Positions 37,449-46,625 of a stretch of DNA of 64,000 bases are shown one piece after another. Source of the stretch: Saprospiraceae bacterium (GTDB lineage Bacteria; Bacteroidota; Bacteroidia; Chitinophagales; Saprospiraceae); the NCBI GenBank assembly GCA_016717145.1, contig JADKGD010000073.1, forward strand, positions 124,001-188,000, in the 5' to 3' direction. Position numbers and translations under genes: made by a program. Every line of letters begins with the position of its first letter. Within the stretch, counting starts at the first letter, position 1. Below the pieces are notes generated by a model. It was not told the origin of the DNA, searched no databases, and worked only from the letters and a program-made list of their open reading frames with translations.

Positions 37449-38864
37449 TTAGATGTCCATCAACTTGCCTGAATAAAAAAATATCGTATAATAAGACATC
37501 CGGGATTTGGCAATAAGTTCGATCAACTTAATTTTTGCATTTATAAAAGACTGCTCTCTCGAATTGACCAGAAACAGTGAACTTTCGCCTATGTCAAATA
37601 GTCTTTTTTCAGCATTATACATCTTTTCGTAAAGCTCGACCGTTTCCTGATAAATATTTACTTGCTCCAGATTTGCCAGCCATTCATTGTAGTAGGCTTG
37701 ATATTTGTTGGATAATTCGATAGCTTTATTTTTTAGTTCAAGGGAGGTTTCTTTGATTTTAATGTCTGCTATTTTTATGTCTCCCCGCTCCTTGCGCAGG
37801 AATAATGGCATTTTGAATTCGAGGCCTAATTTATAATTATTGATAGAATAATTTGTAAAGGGATTTCCATTTATTGGCTCATTTATCGGATTGTATTGAA
37901 GGTTTACAAATGGTTTGAGTTTATCCTGTTTTACACGTTTATCTAACGCCAACTGATCAAGCTTGAGGTCTAATTGTCTGAGGTATGGTTGGTTTGCCAT
38001 AAAATCAGATTGATTCATTAAGGATATATTCTGAAGATTGGCAGTAATCTCCGTCTTAAAATCATAAGGTTTTGAGTCAACATTCAAACCAATATGGTCA
38101 TTATTGTTTGACCAAAATAAAGTGGAAATCATCAAGGATGAATTTTTGAAACTGATACGTGCCTGGTTCAAACCCAAGGCAATATTCTGGAGCTGGATTT
38201 TAGCTTCCACAGTATCTATGGGAGGTCTGTCGCCACTTGCTGCATTTATCTTAACTGCAAGATATCTTTGGTTTGCGTTCTGGAGTGATGATTCAAATAT
38301 GAGTTGGATGTTATATGCTTTAAACCAATCCCAATATTTATTTGCAGCATCAAACAATAAGTCATTCATCAATCCGATGCGCAACATTTTTGATATATCC
38401 TGATTGATTCCTGCGCCTTTAACGGCAGCTCTGCGTTCGTCGATAAATAATCCTTGCCCCAAGGGAAAAGAAACGCCGGCATAAAAAAGACCGTTGGACG
38501 GTGTAGCATTTTCCGGTCCTAAAAATACACCTCTATTCATCTCGTATCCTGTTTTTACATCAGCACCAATCCATGTAGGAATGGTTATGTTGCCATCAAA
38601 CAAGCTATAATAATTTTTACTATCAAAATATTTTTGATGTAGGTTAGTCGATATTTTAGGGTCGAAAAAACCTTTTGACTTAAGTAATTCTGCGTCTGCT
38701 TTTACCAATTGCAAATCTGCTACTTTTGTCAGCGGATGGTGTATTTTTATCATGTTAAAAACGTCATCAAGTGACAATATATTTTCTGAGGTTGATTGAG
38801 ATTTTAATGTAGGCATACAAATACAGACCAATAACCAAAAGCCAAATATTTTCATTAGTGTCAT
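37449..38864 (-). CDS. TolC-family outer-membrane efflux protein
   Basis: 471 residues with a signal peptide (MKIFGFWLLVCICMPTLKSQ). It has the two-fold OEP repeat of long coiled helices, with blocks LSLDDVFNMIKIHHPLTKVA, LGLEFKMPLFLRKERGDI and ELYEKMYNAEKRLFDIGESS at the second-repeat apex. It would form the trimeric outer-membrane tunnel of a type I-like exporter. Last gene of the TetR-ABC-HlyD-TolC operon; it starts 8 bases after the HlyD-family stop. Confidence 0.88.
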   Translation of the reverse strand: MTLMKIFGFWLLVCICMPTLKSQSTSENILSLDDVFNMIKIHHPLTKVADLQLVKADAELLKSKGFFDPKISTNLHQKYFDSKNYYSLFDGNITIPTWIGADVKTGYEMNRGVFLGPENATPSNGLFYAGVSFPLGQGLFIDERRAAVKGAGINQDISKMLRIGLMNDLLFDAANKYWDWFKAYNIQLIFESSLQNANQRYLAVKINAASGDRPPIDTVEAKIQLQNIALGLNQARISFKNSSLMISTLFWSNNNDHIGLNVDSKPYDFKTEITANLQNISLMNQSDFMANQPYLRQLDLKLDQLALDKRVKQDKLKPFVNLQYNPINEPINGNPFTNYSINNYKLGLEFKMPLFLRKERGDIKIADIKIKETSLELKNKAIELSNKYQAYYNEWLANLEQVNIYQETVELYEKMYNAEKRLFDIGESSLFLVNSREQSFINAKIKLIELIAKSRMSYYTIFFYSGKLMDI

Positions 38865-38872
38865 TTGTTTAT

Positions 38873-40240
38873 TTATTTTTTGTTTTCTTTTATCAGGGCA
38901 TTACCTATGTTGCCTTTTTTATAATAATCCGGCGGGAAGCCATTAATTTGTCTCCATAGTTCGTACCAGACACTTACATTTTTTAACAGTGTAATTGTTT
39001 TTACACCGGCACCAACCCTAAGTTGTTCGGGCCATGGATGGTTGTTGACAGTTGGCTTTACCAGAATGCGATACATATGATTTTCACTAATAAAATTGTC
39101 CATTGCCAGGACTTCACCTACATAAGTACCATAGGAAATACCAGGCCAACCCGAGAAGACAACTGCCGGCCACCCGTCAAACTGTATCATAACCTTTTGG
39201 CCCTTTTCGAATAGTGGTAAATCAATCGGCCTTACATACATCTGAATGGCGAGATCATAATTGGCCGGCATGATACTGACAATTGACTCACCTTCTTTGA
39301 TGGTCTGACCCAGACCGGTTTGTCTTGCTTGAGTAATATATCCGTCCTGGGGTGCCAGAACAAAATATAAGCCTAGCCTTACACTATAACTTGAATATTG
39401 ATTATTGAGTTTATTTATGGCAGCTTCTGCATCATATTTGTCAGATACGGCTGTAAATTTTTCTGATTTTGATTTAGCTATTTTATCACTGTAATCTGCC
39501 ACAATACTATTTAGCTCTATTTGACTATTGATAAGTTCATTGCGACTTGTGAGTAGTTTATTTTCCTGTGCAATATATTTTGCCAGAGTTTCCTGAAGTT
39601 TCAGATTCCTGTTTTCAAGATCTGTCAGCGACCTTAAGCCTTCAGTGTACAGACCTTTAAGTCGAACATATTGGTCATTGGCTACCTCATAATTTATTTT
39701 TGAAGCTATCAATTCTATACTGTCTGATTGTACTTTCAATTTATTTTGAAGGATTTTATTTTTAGCTTGATTGAGTTTGAGTTGACGACCTTTTTCCAAT
39801 GCTTCTATTTGTACTGAAAGTGCTTTGGTTTTTTCATCATAAGACATTTTGGAGAATGTTTTGGCATCAATTTGCAGTTGTGTATTTTTTAAGAGATTGG
39901 GGTCAAAATAAGCATCTTTGACCTCTGAAATTTGCAAAATTGTATCACCTTTTTTTACAAACTGGCCTTCCTGTACAAACCATTTTTCTATCCTTCCACC
40001 GATCACTGACTGAATCGTTTGAGGTCTTTGGTCAGGGCTCCTGGCTATGACATCGCCAGTGGTCCTTACATTTTGCGTCCAGGGTAAAAACAGGATGATT
40101 ACAATAGTAGACATAACAACTATTAGTACCTTTACCATACGATCATGTGCATTTTTTCCTATTTTTGTTAAAGTTGAAAATGCACTGTAGTTTTTTTTAT
40201 TTATTTGTGAATCGACGGATTGTTCTGAAATATTTAACAT
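38873..40240 (-). CDS. HlyD-family membrane fusion protein
   Basis: 455 residues. A single membrane helix at about 38-56 (VLIVVMSTIVIILFLPW), a lipoyl-like half motif GGRIEKWFVQEGQFVKKGDT, a coiled-coil hairpin (about 140-280, rich in Leu, Lys and Glu), the returning half with FVLAPQDGYITQARQTGLG and QTIKEGESIVSIMP, then a beta-barrel segment. It bridges the inner-membrane ABC transporter to TolC. The C-terminal region (WYELWRQINGFPPDYYKKGN) is an extra domain shared by this Bacteroidota exporter type. Spaced 9 bases from the ABC gene. Confidence 0.87.
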   Translation of the reverse strand: MLNISEQSVDSQINKKNYSAFSTLTKIGKNAHDRMVKVLIVVMSTIVIILFLPWTQNVRTTGDVIARSPDQRPQTIQSVIGGRIEKWFVQEGQFVKKGDTILQISEVKDAYFDPNLLKNTQLQIDAKTFSKMSYDEKTKALSVQIEALEKGRQLKLNQAKNKILQNKLKVQSDSIELIASKINYEVANDQYVRLKGLYTEGLRSLTDLENRNLKLQETLAKYIAQENKLLTSRNELINSQIELNSIVADYSDKIAKSKSEKFTAVSDKYDAEAAINKLNNQYSSYSVRLGLYFVLAPQDGYITQARQTGLGQTIKEGESIVSIMPANYDLAIQMYVRPIDLPLFEKGQKVMIQFDGWPAVVFSGWPGISYGTYVGEVLAMDNFISENHMYRILVKPTVNNHPWPEQLRVGAGVKTITLLKNVSVWYELWRQINGFPPDYYKKGNIGNALIKENKK

Positions 40241-40249
40241 GTTACAGCT

Positions 40250-41721
40250 TTAAGATTTGTGATTTATAATAGCTCTGATCCGCCCATTTTCCATTTCTAC
40301 TACCTTATTCATCATTTGGATGATATCAGAATCTTTTGAAATTACAATGAGGGTCCAGTTATGTTCCTGCTTTTGTAAATATTGGAAAATTTTAATTTTT
40401 TCGTATTTTTCAATATCACTAAAGAAGTCTTCTATAAGAAAGAGCCTTGGGTTTTTTAATATATTTCGGGCAATACTAATTTTTTGAATGATGCTTCGGG
40501 ACAATTTTTTTCCCTGAGGGCCGATCATCGTATTATAACCCTGAGGTAAAGTTTTAATAAAATCAAGCAGTAAAATTTTTTCGCATACACTACTCACTTT
40601 TACCATGTCAATATCCAAACCCAGCGATAAATTGTCCATTATGCTTCCTTCAAATATTCTGTCTTCTGATACACACAAGGATATCACCTGTCTGAGATGT
40701 GCAAGATTATAATTTTTAATAGGAAGGTCATCATATGTAATCGAACCTCTGTCAGGGCTATATAAACCCGTCAATAACTTTAATAATGTAGATTTACCTG
40801 AAGTGTTTGATCCTGAGATGCAAATTCTTTCATTTGCACCTATCTCAAAGGTTAACCCACTAATGTTATCAAATGTTGCGTCTTTATATCTGAAAAATAT
40901 ATCATTCATCCCAACTGCCAAACCTTTGGTTGATGCTGTTCTTTCAGGTGTGTATCCGCCTTCATATTCTAACTGCATGTCCGTAACCTGGCCGATCTTT
41001 TCGATCGAAGTAAGCAAATCATATACTGATTCGAGACTTAGAAGCAATTTTTCTGATGAGGCGATGAGCAATAACACAATGATCTCAGAGGCAACAAACT
41101 GTCCTATATTCATTTGTTGGTTGAATACCAGTATACCGCCCATAAAAAGAAAGCCGGCGGCAACAAGTATTTTAAATATGATAAATAAGTAATATTGTCT
41201 GATCAAAATTTTAAAATGTTCGTCTCTTGCTGTCAAATAAGATTCTACAAGTGAATTAGTTTTATTAAGTGGTATAGGAGATGCACTTGACAATTTAAAG
41301 GTATTACTGGTTTTGGCAACCTCTTCCAACCAGAAAGCAACCTTGTATTTATATTTTGACTCAACCACTGTTCAGGAGGATAATGATCATACAGGGCTTT
41401 TGTTTTAATCCGGGGTAACCGATAAGTAAATTCAAAAGCGGATCTGGCGAAAATATCTTTTTGTAAATCTTCTGTTATTCTTAATTGCATGATCTGCAAA
41501 AAACCATTAAAGGTATATCCGAAAATTACGATGCTGACTAAAAGTATCCATGAGGCAGACACTTCACCTCCCTGAATAAGATTGATGATAGCTTGTATAC
41601 CGAGTGGTAGCGATAAAGAAATGATACCGCTGACTATGGCAAATATATATAAATTTTTAATGGCTTTGCCATTCGGGGCAAGCATCATAAAAAACCGTTG
41701 TAGTGGAGTGAGCATAATCAT
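40250..41721 (-). pseudogene. ABC exporter (permease-ATPase) with internal deletion and frameshift
   Basis: The N-terminal part (41721 to about 41370) reads LTPLQRFFMML, SLPLGIQAIINLIQGGEVSA and RLPRIKTKALYDHYPPE, two membrane helices plus the first coupling loop. It breaks at about 41370 and resumes one base off with ESKYKYKVAFWLEEVAKTS, two further membrane segments and an ATPase with Walker A GSNTSGKSTLL and Walker B RLFLIED. From my knowledge of this family about 65 residues, starting L.MNRFFD and containing two helices, normally lie at the junction and are absent here. The signature loop GKKLSRSIIQKISIARNIL departs from LSGGQ, as is usual for this subfamily. There is no peptidase domain. 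Starts in an ATGA overlap with the TetR stop. Confidence 0.75.
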
Positions 41722-42403
41722 TTATCTTTTTTTAATTGATTAAAAACCAGTTCTTTATAAAATTTTAAAACGGTACGATCTCCGTAAGTGTTGTCAGTAA
41801 GCGAAGGCAAATGTTGTGCAAAAAATAGTTGATGGTGAATACCTTCTATCACAGTAGAAATTAACATGTTCGGATATTTATATGAAGCATTTATCTCCAG
41901 TATGATATCGCTTATTTTTGAGACTAGTTTTTTGTAATTTGCATATGCACCATGATTATTAAGCGAATCCACACCTTTGTTGAGAAACGCTTTTGAGGAC
42001 TCTGTACAAATGATACCAAACAATTTTTAAAATCTATCTTGTCCCGGGTGCTTTTGAAATCATCATTTGAAATCGTTAATACTTCAATGGCATTGCTGAG
42101 CCTTCTCACAGGGTCCGAAATATTAGCATTCCTTAGGACTAACTGGTATTCTACCCAGCCCCAATATAAGGAAGACAGGTATAATAATAATTTATGCTTA
42201 TTATCAAAATAGCGATAAACTGAAGCTTCAGAAGATTGGATTTCCTGACTAAGTTTTTTAAAAGTAAACTCTTCAAAACCTAATTTGTCGATCATATCAA
42301 TACTCTGTTTGAGGATATTTCTGCCCAATACACTTGATTCAGGATCTTTGAGGTAAATGCCCTTATTGATGTTAGCTACAAACCTGGATAAATCAAATTC
42401 CAT
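41718..42403 (-). CDS. TetR-family regulator of the exporter operon (one frameshift)
   Basis: The N-terminal HTH domain is complete in the frame from 42403: GRNILKQSIDMIDKLGFEEF then FTFKKLSQEIQSSEASVYRYF, the canonical TetR helix-turn-helix (residues about 26-72). The frame breaks in the AAAAA at about 42025; one more A joins DFKK to LFGIICTESSKAFLN and the rest of the ligand domain down to the TGA at 41718, restoring about 228 residues. First gene of the operon, so probably autoregulating, with a matching inverted repeat 25 bases upstream. The single homopolymer break suggests a sequencing error. Confidence 0.82.
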
Positions 42404-42427
42404 AAATTAGTAAAATTAACATTAATG

Positions 42428-42461
42428 ATAGTAATACTACTGTAAACGTTATTATTACTAT
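42428..42461. promoter_or_regulatory. Candidate TetR operator
   Basis: A perfect 9-bp inverted repeat, ATAGTAATA (42428-42436) and TATTACTAT (42453-42461), separated by 16 bases, lies 25 bases upstream of the TetR start codon. The size and position fit a TetR-family operator controlling the exporter operon. AT-rich composition makes chance repeats easier, so confidence is moderate. Confidence 0.4.
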
Positions 42462-42659
42462 TATTGTTTTAAAAACTAAATTTTTATTTTAAATAAAGTT
42501 TAGAACTGTTATTTAGGCATATAAGAATATGGAGTACTTCGCTGTAAGCATAATTAATAAAATTGTGTATCACCTGTAAAAAAAGGTAATAAAAGTTAAA
42601 TCGTTGATTATTTATAATAATAAATATTGAAATTGATTATTATTATAAAATAAAATTCT

Positions 42660-42667
42660 TACGTTTG
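42660..42667 (+). promoter_or_regulatory. -7 promoter element for the gene at 42772
   Basis: TACGTTTG matches TAnnTTTG exactly. No convincing -33 TTTG is at the right distance; the nearest TTG sits 24 bases upstream of it. Predicted leader of about 100 bases before ATG 42772. Confidence 0.4.
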
Positions 42668-42771
42668 TAACAATAATTTTATGGTGAACCGTTCAAATCA
42701 ACCGATAGACTATGTCATCATTACCCGTCAGTACATTTAAATTTTTTAATAACCAACAAACAACACACAAC

Positions 42772-43587
42772 ATGAAAACATTTCGTTTTTTATTTTTTAT
42801 TGTAATGTTTTACTTAACGGCACCAAATGTAAATGCCCAAGCTGTAACCGCAGAACCTTTACGTTATACACAATATTCCTATATGAAGGTCAAACCGGGA
42901 AAGTGGGCAGATTATCTTAAATGTGAAAAAGCATGGAAAAAAATCCACCTGGGCAATAAGAGTGCAGGCAAACTTGAAGATTGGTCTATTGCAGAAGTTT
43001 TATCCCCATCGGGTGCGAACGCTGAGTATGACTTTGTAACCAGGAATACTTATACTGTTGACCAATATGCAGCATCTTTTACAGGAAGTTATTTTCCTGA
43101 AAACTGGCAATCATTGCTGACCATTGATGAGATTGATTTAGTGTTGCGTACAGAAGAATTCAGAACACTTGTTAAAAACGAAACGTGGACCATTACCCAT
43201 TCAATTTGGTCCGCTGATGCAACTTCTACTGCGAAGGTTTTTGTCTTCAATTTCTTTTCTGTTCCAAATGGTAATACTGATGCACATACAAAGGTTGAGG
43301 TTGATCTTTGGAAACCCATTCATGATTACAGGGTTAAAGCCGGCACAATGAAGGGATGGTTATTGCTCGATATGGTTATGCCTTTTGGTGCATCACAGCC
43401 TTATAGTCAGGCAAGTATCGACGCTTATGCAGATATGAAACAATTCTTACAACCATGGAGCAATGACAGTATTAAAAAAGTACATCCTGACAAAACAGCT
43501 GCTGCTATCTTTAAACAAACCAGTGATGTATGTACCATTGTGAAGGGAGAAGTTAGAATGTTGGTAGATAGATTGGAATGGAAGTAA
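42772..43587 (+). CDS. Exported protein of unknown function (probable alpha-beta barrel type)
   Basis: 271 residues from ATG 42772, chosen because MKTFRFLFFIVMFYLTAPNV is a signal peptide ending NAQA; the open frame extends 20 codons upstream without any signal character. The mature part has SYMKVKPGKWADYLKCEKAW, a pattern seen in ABM-like dimeric barrels, and later KPIHDYRVKAGTMKGWLLLD. I do not recognise a named family. It stands alone, with the hairpin-repeat array beginning 3 bases after its stop. Confidence 0.65.
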   Translation: MKTFRFLFFIVMFYLTAPNVNAQAVTAEPLRYTQYSYMKVKPGKWADYLKCEKAWKKIHLGNKSAGKLEDWSIAEVLSPSGANAEYDFVTRNTYTVDQYAASFTGSYFPENWQSLLTIDEIDLVLRTEEFRTLVKNETWTITHSIWSADATSTAKVFVFNFFSVPNGNTDAHTKVEVDLWKPIHDYRVKAGTMKGWLLLDMVMPFGASQPYSQASIDAYADMKQFLQPWSNDSIKKVHPDKTAAAIFKQTSDVCTIVKGEVRMLVDRLEWK

Positions 43588-43589
43588 TA

Positions 43590-44935
43590 CCAAAGTGTCA
43601 GCCCTCTGGGCTTTATCATGTGCTTGTTTCACCAAAATGTCAGCCATCGGGTTTTGCTGCAATTATAGCGTACCACGAAGCCCCGTGGGGGCGACATTTT
43701 TTCTGTCTGACACTTAGCCGCAGTGTCACCAAAATGTCAGCCCTATGGGCTTTACCATGTGTTTGTTTCACCAAAATGTCAGCCATCGGGTTTTGCTGCA
43801 ATTATAGCGTACCACAAAGCCCCGTGGGGGCGACAATTTGGAAAAAGCAACTAAATAGACCACCACAAAGCCCCGTGGGGGCGACATTTTTTCTGTCTGA
43901 CACTTAGCCGCAGTGTCACCAAAATGTCAGCCCTATGGGCTTTATCATGTGTTTGTTTCACCAAAATGTCAGCCATCGGGTTTTGCTGCAATTATAGCGT
44001 ACCACAAAGCCCCATAGGGGCGACAATTTGGGAAAAGCAACTAAATAGACCACCCCAAAGCCCCGGAGGGCGTCATTTCTTCTGTCTGACAGTTAGCCGC
44101 AGTCTCACCAGAATGTCAGCCCTCCGGGCTTTACCATGTGTTTGTCTAACCATAATATTAGCCTTCTGGGCTTTGCTGCAATTATAGCGCACCACGAAGC
44201 CCCATCGGGGCGACATTTCTTATGTCTGACAGTTAGCCGCAGTCTCACCAGAATGTCAGCCCTCCGGGCTTTACCATGTGTTTGTCTCACCAGAATATTA
44301 GCCTTCTGGGCTTTGCTGCAATTATAGCGCACCACGAAGCCCCATCGGGGCGACAATTTCTTATGTCTGACAGTTAGCCGCGGTTTCACCAAACTGTCAG
44401 CCCTCCGGGCTTTACCATGTGCTTGTTTCACCAAAATGTCAGCCCTCCGGGCTTTACCATGTGCTTGTTTCACCAAAATGTCAGCCCTCCGGGCTTTACC
44501 ATGTGCTTGATACATGTTTTGTCATCCTCATGGTCTAACCAAAGTGCCAGCCATCCGGGCTTTATCATGTACCTGTATCACCAAAATGTCAATCGTCTGG
44601 GCTTTGCTTCAATTATTGCGTATCACAAAGCCCCATCGGGGCGACATTTTGGAAAAAGCAACTAAATAGTCCCCGGGCTTATGTTTAAAAGCCCTTCGTT
44701 TGTAATTATAACACGAAGCCCCATCGGGGCGTCATTTCTTATGTCTGACAGTTAGCCGCAGTCTCACCAGAATGTCAGCCCTCTGGGCTTTACCATGTGT
44801 TTGTCTAACCAGAATATTAGCCTTCTGGGCTTTGCTGCAATTATAGCGCACCACGAAGCCCCATCGGGGCGACAATTTGGAAAAAGCAACTAAATAAACC
44901 ACCCAAAAGCCCCATCTGGGCGACATTTCTTATGG
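43590..44935. repeat. Second hairpin-repeat array (REP-like, two alternating GC-rich hairpins)
   Basis: About 1.35 kb made of two alternating elements: roughly 17 copies of GTCAGCCCTCCGGGCTTTACC-type stems (also GTCAGCCATCGGGTTTTGC variants) and roughly 11 copies of AAGCCCCATCGGGGCGACA-type stems, joined by TCTGTCTGACAGTTAGCCGC linkers. Composite units recur at 140-190 bp; for example copies begin at 43731, 43921 and 44110. The GC content is far above the neighbouring genes. Frames inside it encode only repeats such as RRADILVK and are spurious. Stems differ from those around the transposase at 3013. Confidence 0.85.
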
Positions 44936-44981
44936 CTGAAACTTAGACGAAGATAACTTAAATTTTATCAAATATTTACAA

Positions 44982-44989
44982 TATATTTG
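44982..44989 (+). promoter_or_regulatory. -7 element upstream of the DUF2541-like gene
   Basis: TATATTTG matches TAnnTTTG and lies 82 bases ahead of ATG 45072, just outside the repeat array. A -33 TTTG is not evident. Confidence 0.3.
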
Positions 44990-45071
44990 TCATTAAATCT
45001 TTAAAGTTTTGTTAAGGTAATAAACCTTTACAAGGTGAATTGGTCAAAGAATTATTATTAACCCTTTAAAT

Positions 45072-45483
45072 ATGAATATCATGAATATTTCTTTCAAATC
45101 TGTTTTATTTTTATCAATGCTTGCTTTTGTGACGCTTGCTTCATTTACTGTAGTTGATATTAATAGGTGGGAAAAACTAGGAGAGCGAAAGGTTGACCTA
45201 GGTCTGGATCATGACCAAATACTAGTTGGAGTCGGAGACGGAAAATTTGCAAAACTAAAAATTATTGTAAGAAACTCAGGTATCAATTTGCACAAAATGG
45301 TCGTGCATTATGGCAACGGCGATAAGCAGGACATCAATATTAGAAGACATTCAGAAAGGTGGGGAAAGTCGGGTAATTGATTTGGAAGGAGTAAGAAGAG
45401 TGATAACAAAAGTCGATTTCTGGTATGATACAAAAGGACTCATAAATGACAAAGCTGTCGTAGAATTATGGGGTAGACACTAA
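45072..45483 (+). CDS. Small exported DUF2541-like protein (one frameshift)
   Basis: A signal peptide (about 1-27, SMLAFVTLASFTVV) precedes WEKLGERKVDLGLDHDQILV, KFAKLKIIVRNSG and MVVHYGNGDKQDINIRRH. The frame breaks at about 45350-45360; dropping one A from GAAAGG reads on as GGESRVIDLEGVRRVITK, VDFWYDTKGLINDKAVVEL and WGRH to the TAA at 45481. The restored 136-residue protein matches the DUF2541-type beta-sandwich pattern (L..R.VD...D...., GNG..Q.I, GG.SR.IDL.G..R.I). Periplasmic; function unknown. Confidence 0.7.
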
Positions 45484-45518
45484 TATGATTAATTTTATAG
45501 AAGGATAGGGTACAACAT

Positions 45519-46451
45519 TTAGTTATGTATCCTGTCCTTTAAATTTTGAATAAAACCAGGAGAAACCGAAGGTCTTTTAACATTATTTTTAACAAAATCC
45601 CGAAAGTCTTTTTCTCTGTTGAATATTTTATTTGTTCTTGGATCAGAGGCTACTCTTTGCATTAAATCCTGATGATCTGCAGAAGGTAATTCATTATCCA
45701 AAAACAGATTGATTTGCTTTTTCAGTGACATTCCAGTGTTAAAATCTCTCATGACAAAACTTTTATCTTTTATTCTTTTAAAATTATATTTGCTATTCTT
45801 CTTCCTGATCAATTTGCTCATTTTTAAACCTCTCATGTCTTTATATCCCATTTTGAGTGCATATTTCTTAAGCTTATCTTTAAGCATATTTCTGGCTCTG
45901 AAAAGTCTGGATCTTACAGTACCTATTGGCAATTCCAAAATTTTGGCGATCTCTTCGTAAGAAAAACTGTCAATATCACAAAGTAGAATGACTTCCCTGA
46001 ATTCCAAAGGCAAAGCATTGATAGCGAGGGTAACCTCATCACCCATGGTATTATCAAATATCTCTTGTCTCAGATCAGTAAAGGCGGCGTACTTCGGTTC
46101 TTCACCTTCTTTAAAACTAATCACCTCATCTATGTCTACCTTTGTAGGACGCTTTACTTTTTTACGGTATTCATTTATATACGCGTTCTTAAGTATCTTA
46201 AACAACCAAGCCTTTGCATTAGTTCCCTCATCGTAATTTTCTATAAATTTATGCGCTTTTAAGTAGGTTTCCTGTACCAAATCATCTGCATCTTCTTCAT
46301 TGTATGATAGGTGATATGCAAACGTTTTTAGTGCATCCATGTGGGGAAACAATTCTTCTTCAAATATCTTCTGACTCTTACTTTTTGACACTATTTGTGA
46401 TATATTTGGCAAAAGTAGCATTTTTTGATAAATCGCTATTGAATTTGACAT
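45519..46451 (-). CDS. ECF-type sigma factor with fused anti-sigma-like C-terminal domain
   Basis: 310 residues. Region 2 spans about 30-100 (NEEDADDLVQETYLKAHKFI, AWLFKILKNAYINEYRK); region 4 spans about 143-195 (FREVILLCDIDSFSYEEIAK, GTVRSRLFRARNMLKDKL). A normal ECF factor would stop near residue 205. Instead a basic linker (about 207-238) leads to SLKKQINLFLDNELPSADHQ and SDPRTNKIFNREKDFRDFVK, which resembles zf-HC2 anti-sigma domains (LYLDGEL...CP.C...) but lacks the HxxxCxxC zinc ligands. A lost stop between two overlapping genes is the alternative; MSKLIRKKN (residue 211) or MSLKKQ (241) could start a separate one. Confidence 0.78.
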   Translation of the reverse strand: MSNSIAIYQKMLLLPNISQIVSKSKSQKIFEEELFPHMDALKTFAYHLSYNEEDADDLVQETYLKAHKFIENYDEGTNAKAWLFKILKNAYINEYRKKVKRPTKVDIDEVISFKEGEEPKYAAFTDLRQEIFDNTMGDEVTLAINALPLEFREVILLCDIDSFSYEEIAKILELPIGTVRSRLFRARNMLKDKLKKYALKMGYKDMRGLKMSKLIRKKNSKYNFKRIKDKSFVMRDFNTGMSLKKQINLFLDNELPSADHQDLMQRVASDPRTNKIFNREKDFRDFVKNNVKRPSVSPGFIQNLKDRIHN

Positions 46452-46625
46452 AATTGTTATGTCTTGAAATCGATTTCAGGAAAGGAAACCTTCTGGGTGG
46501 CAGTACATATGTTTCAAGAAATTTGATACCACCTACTTCACCAAAGTGTATCTTTAAAAAATATATTAATACAAAGTAAACTTATTTGAAAATCTAAACT
46601 ATATTTATACAAATTTAACATAGCC

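Noticed and set aside
43578..44926. Several 60-140-codon frames on both strands within the hairpin array
   Set aside because: They encode only translated repeats (RRADILVK, APSGRHF and similar), have no start context, and exist on both strands because the stems are nearly symmetric.
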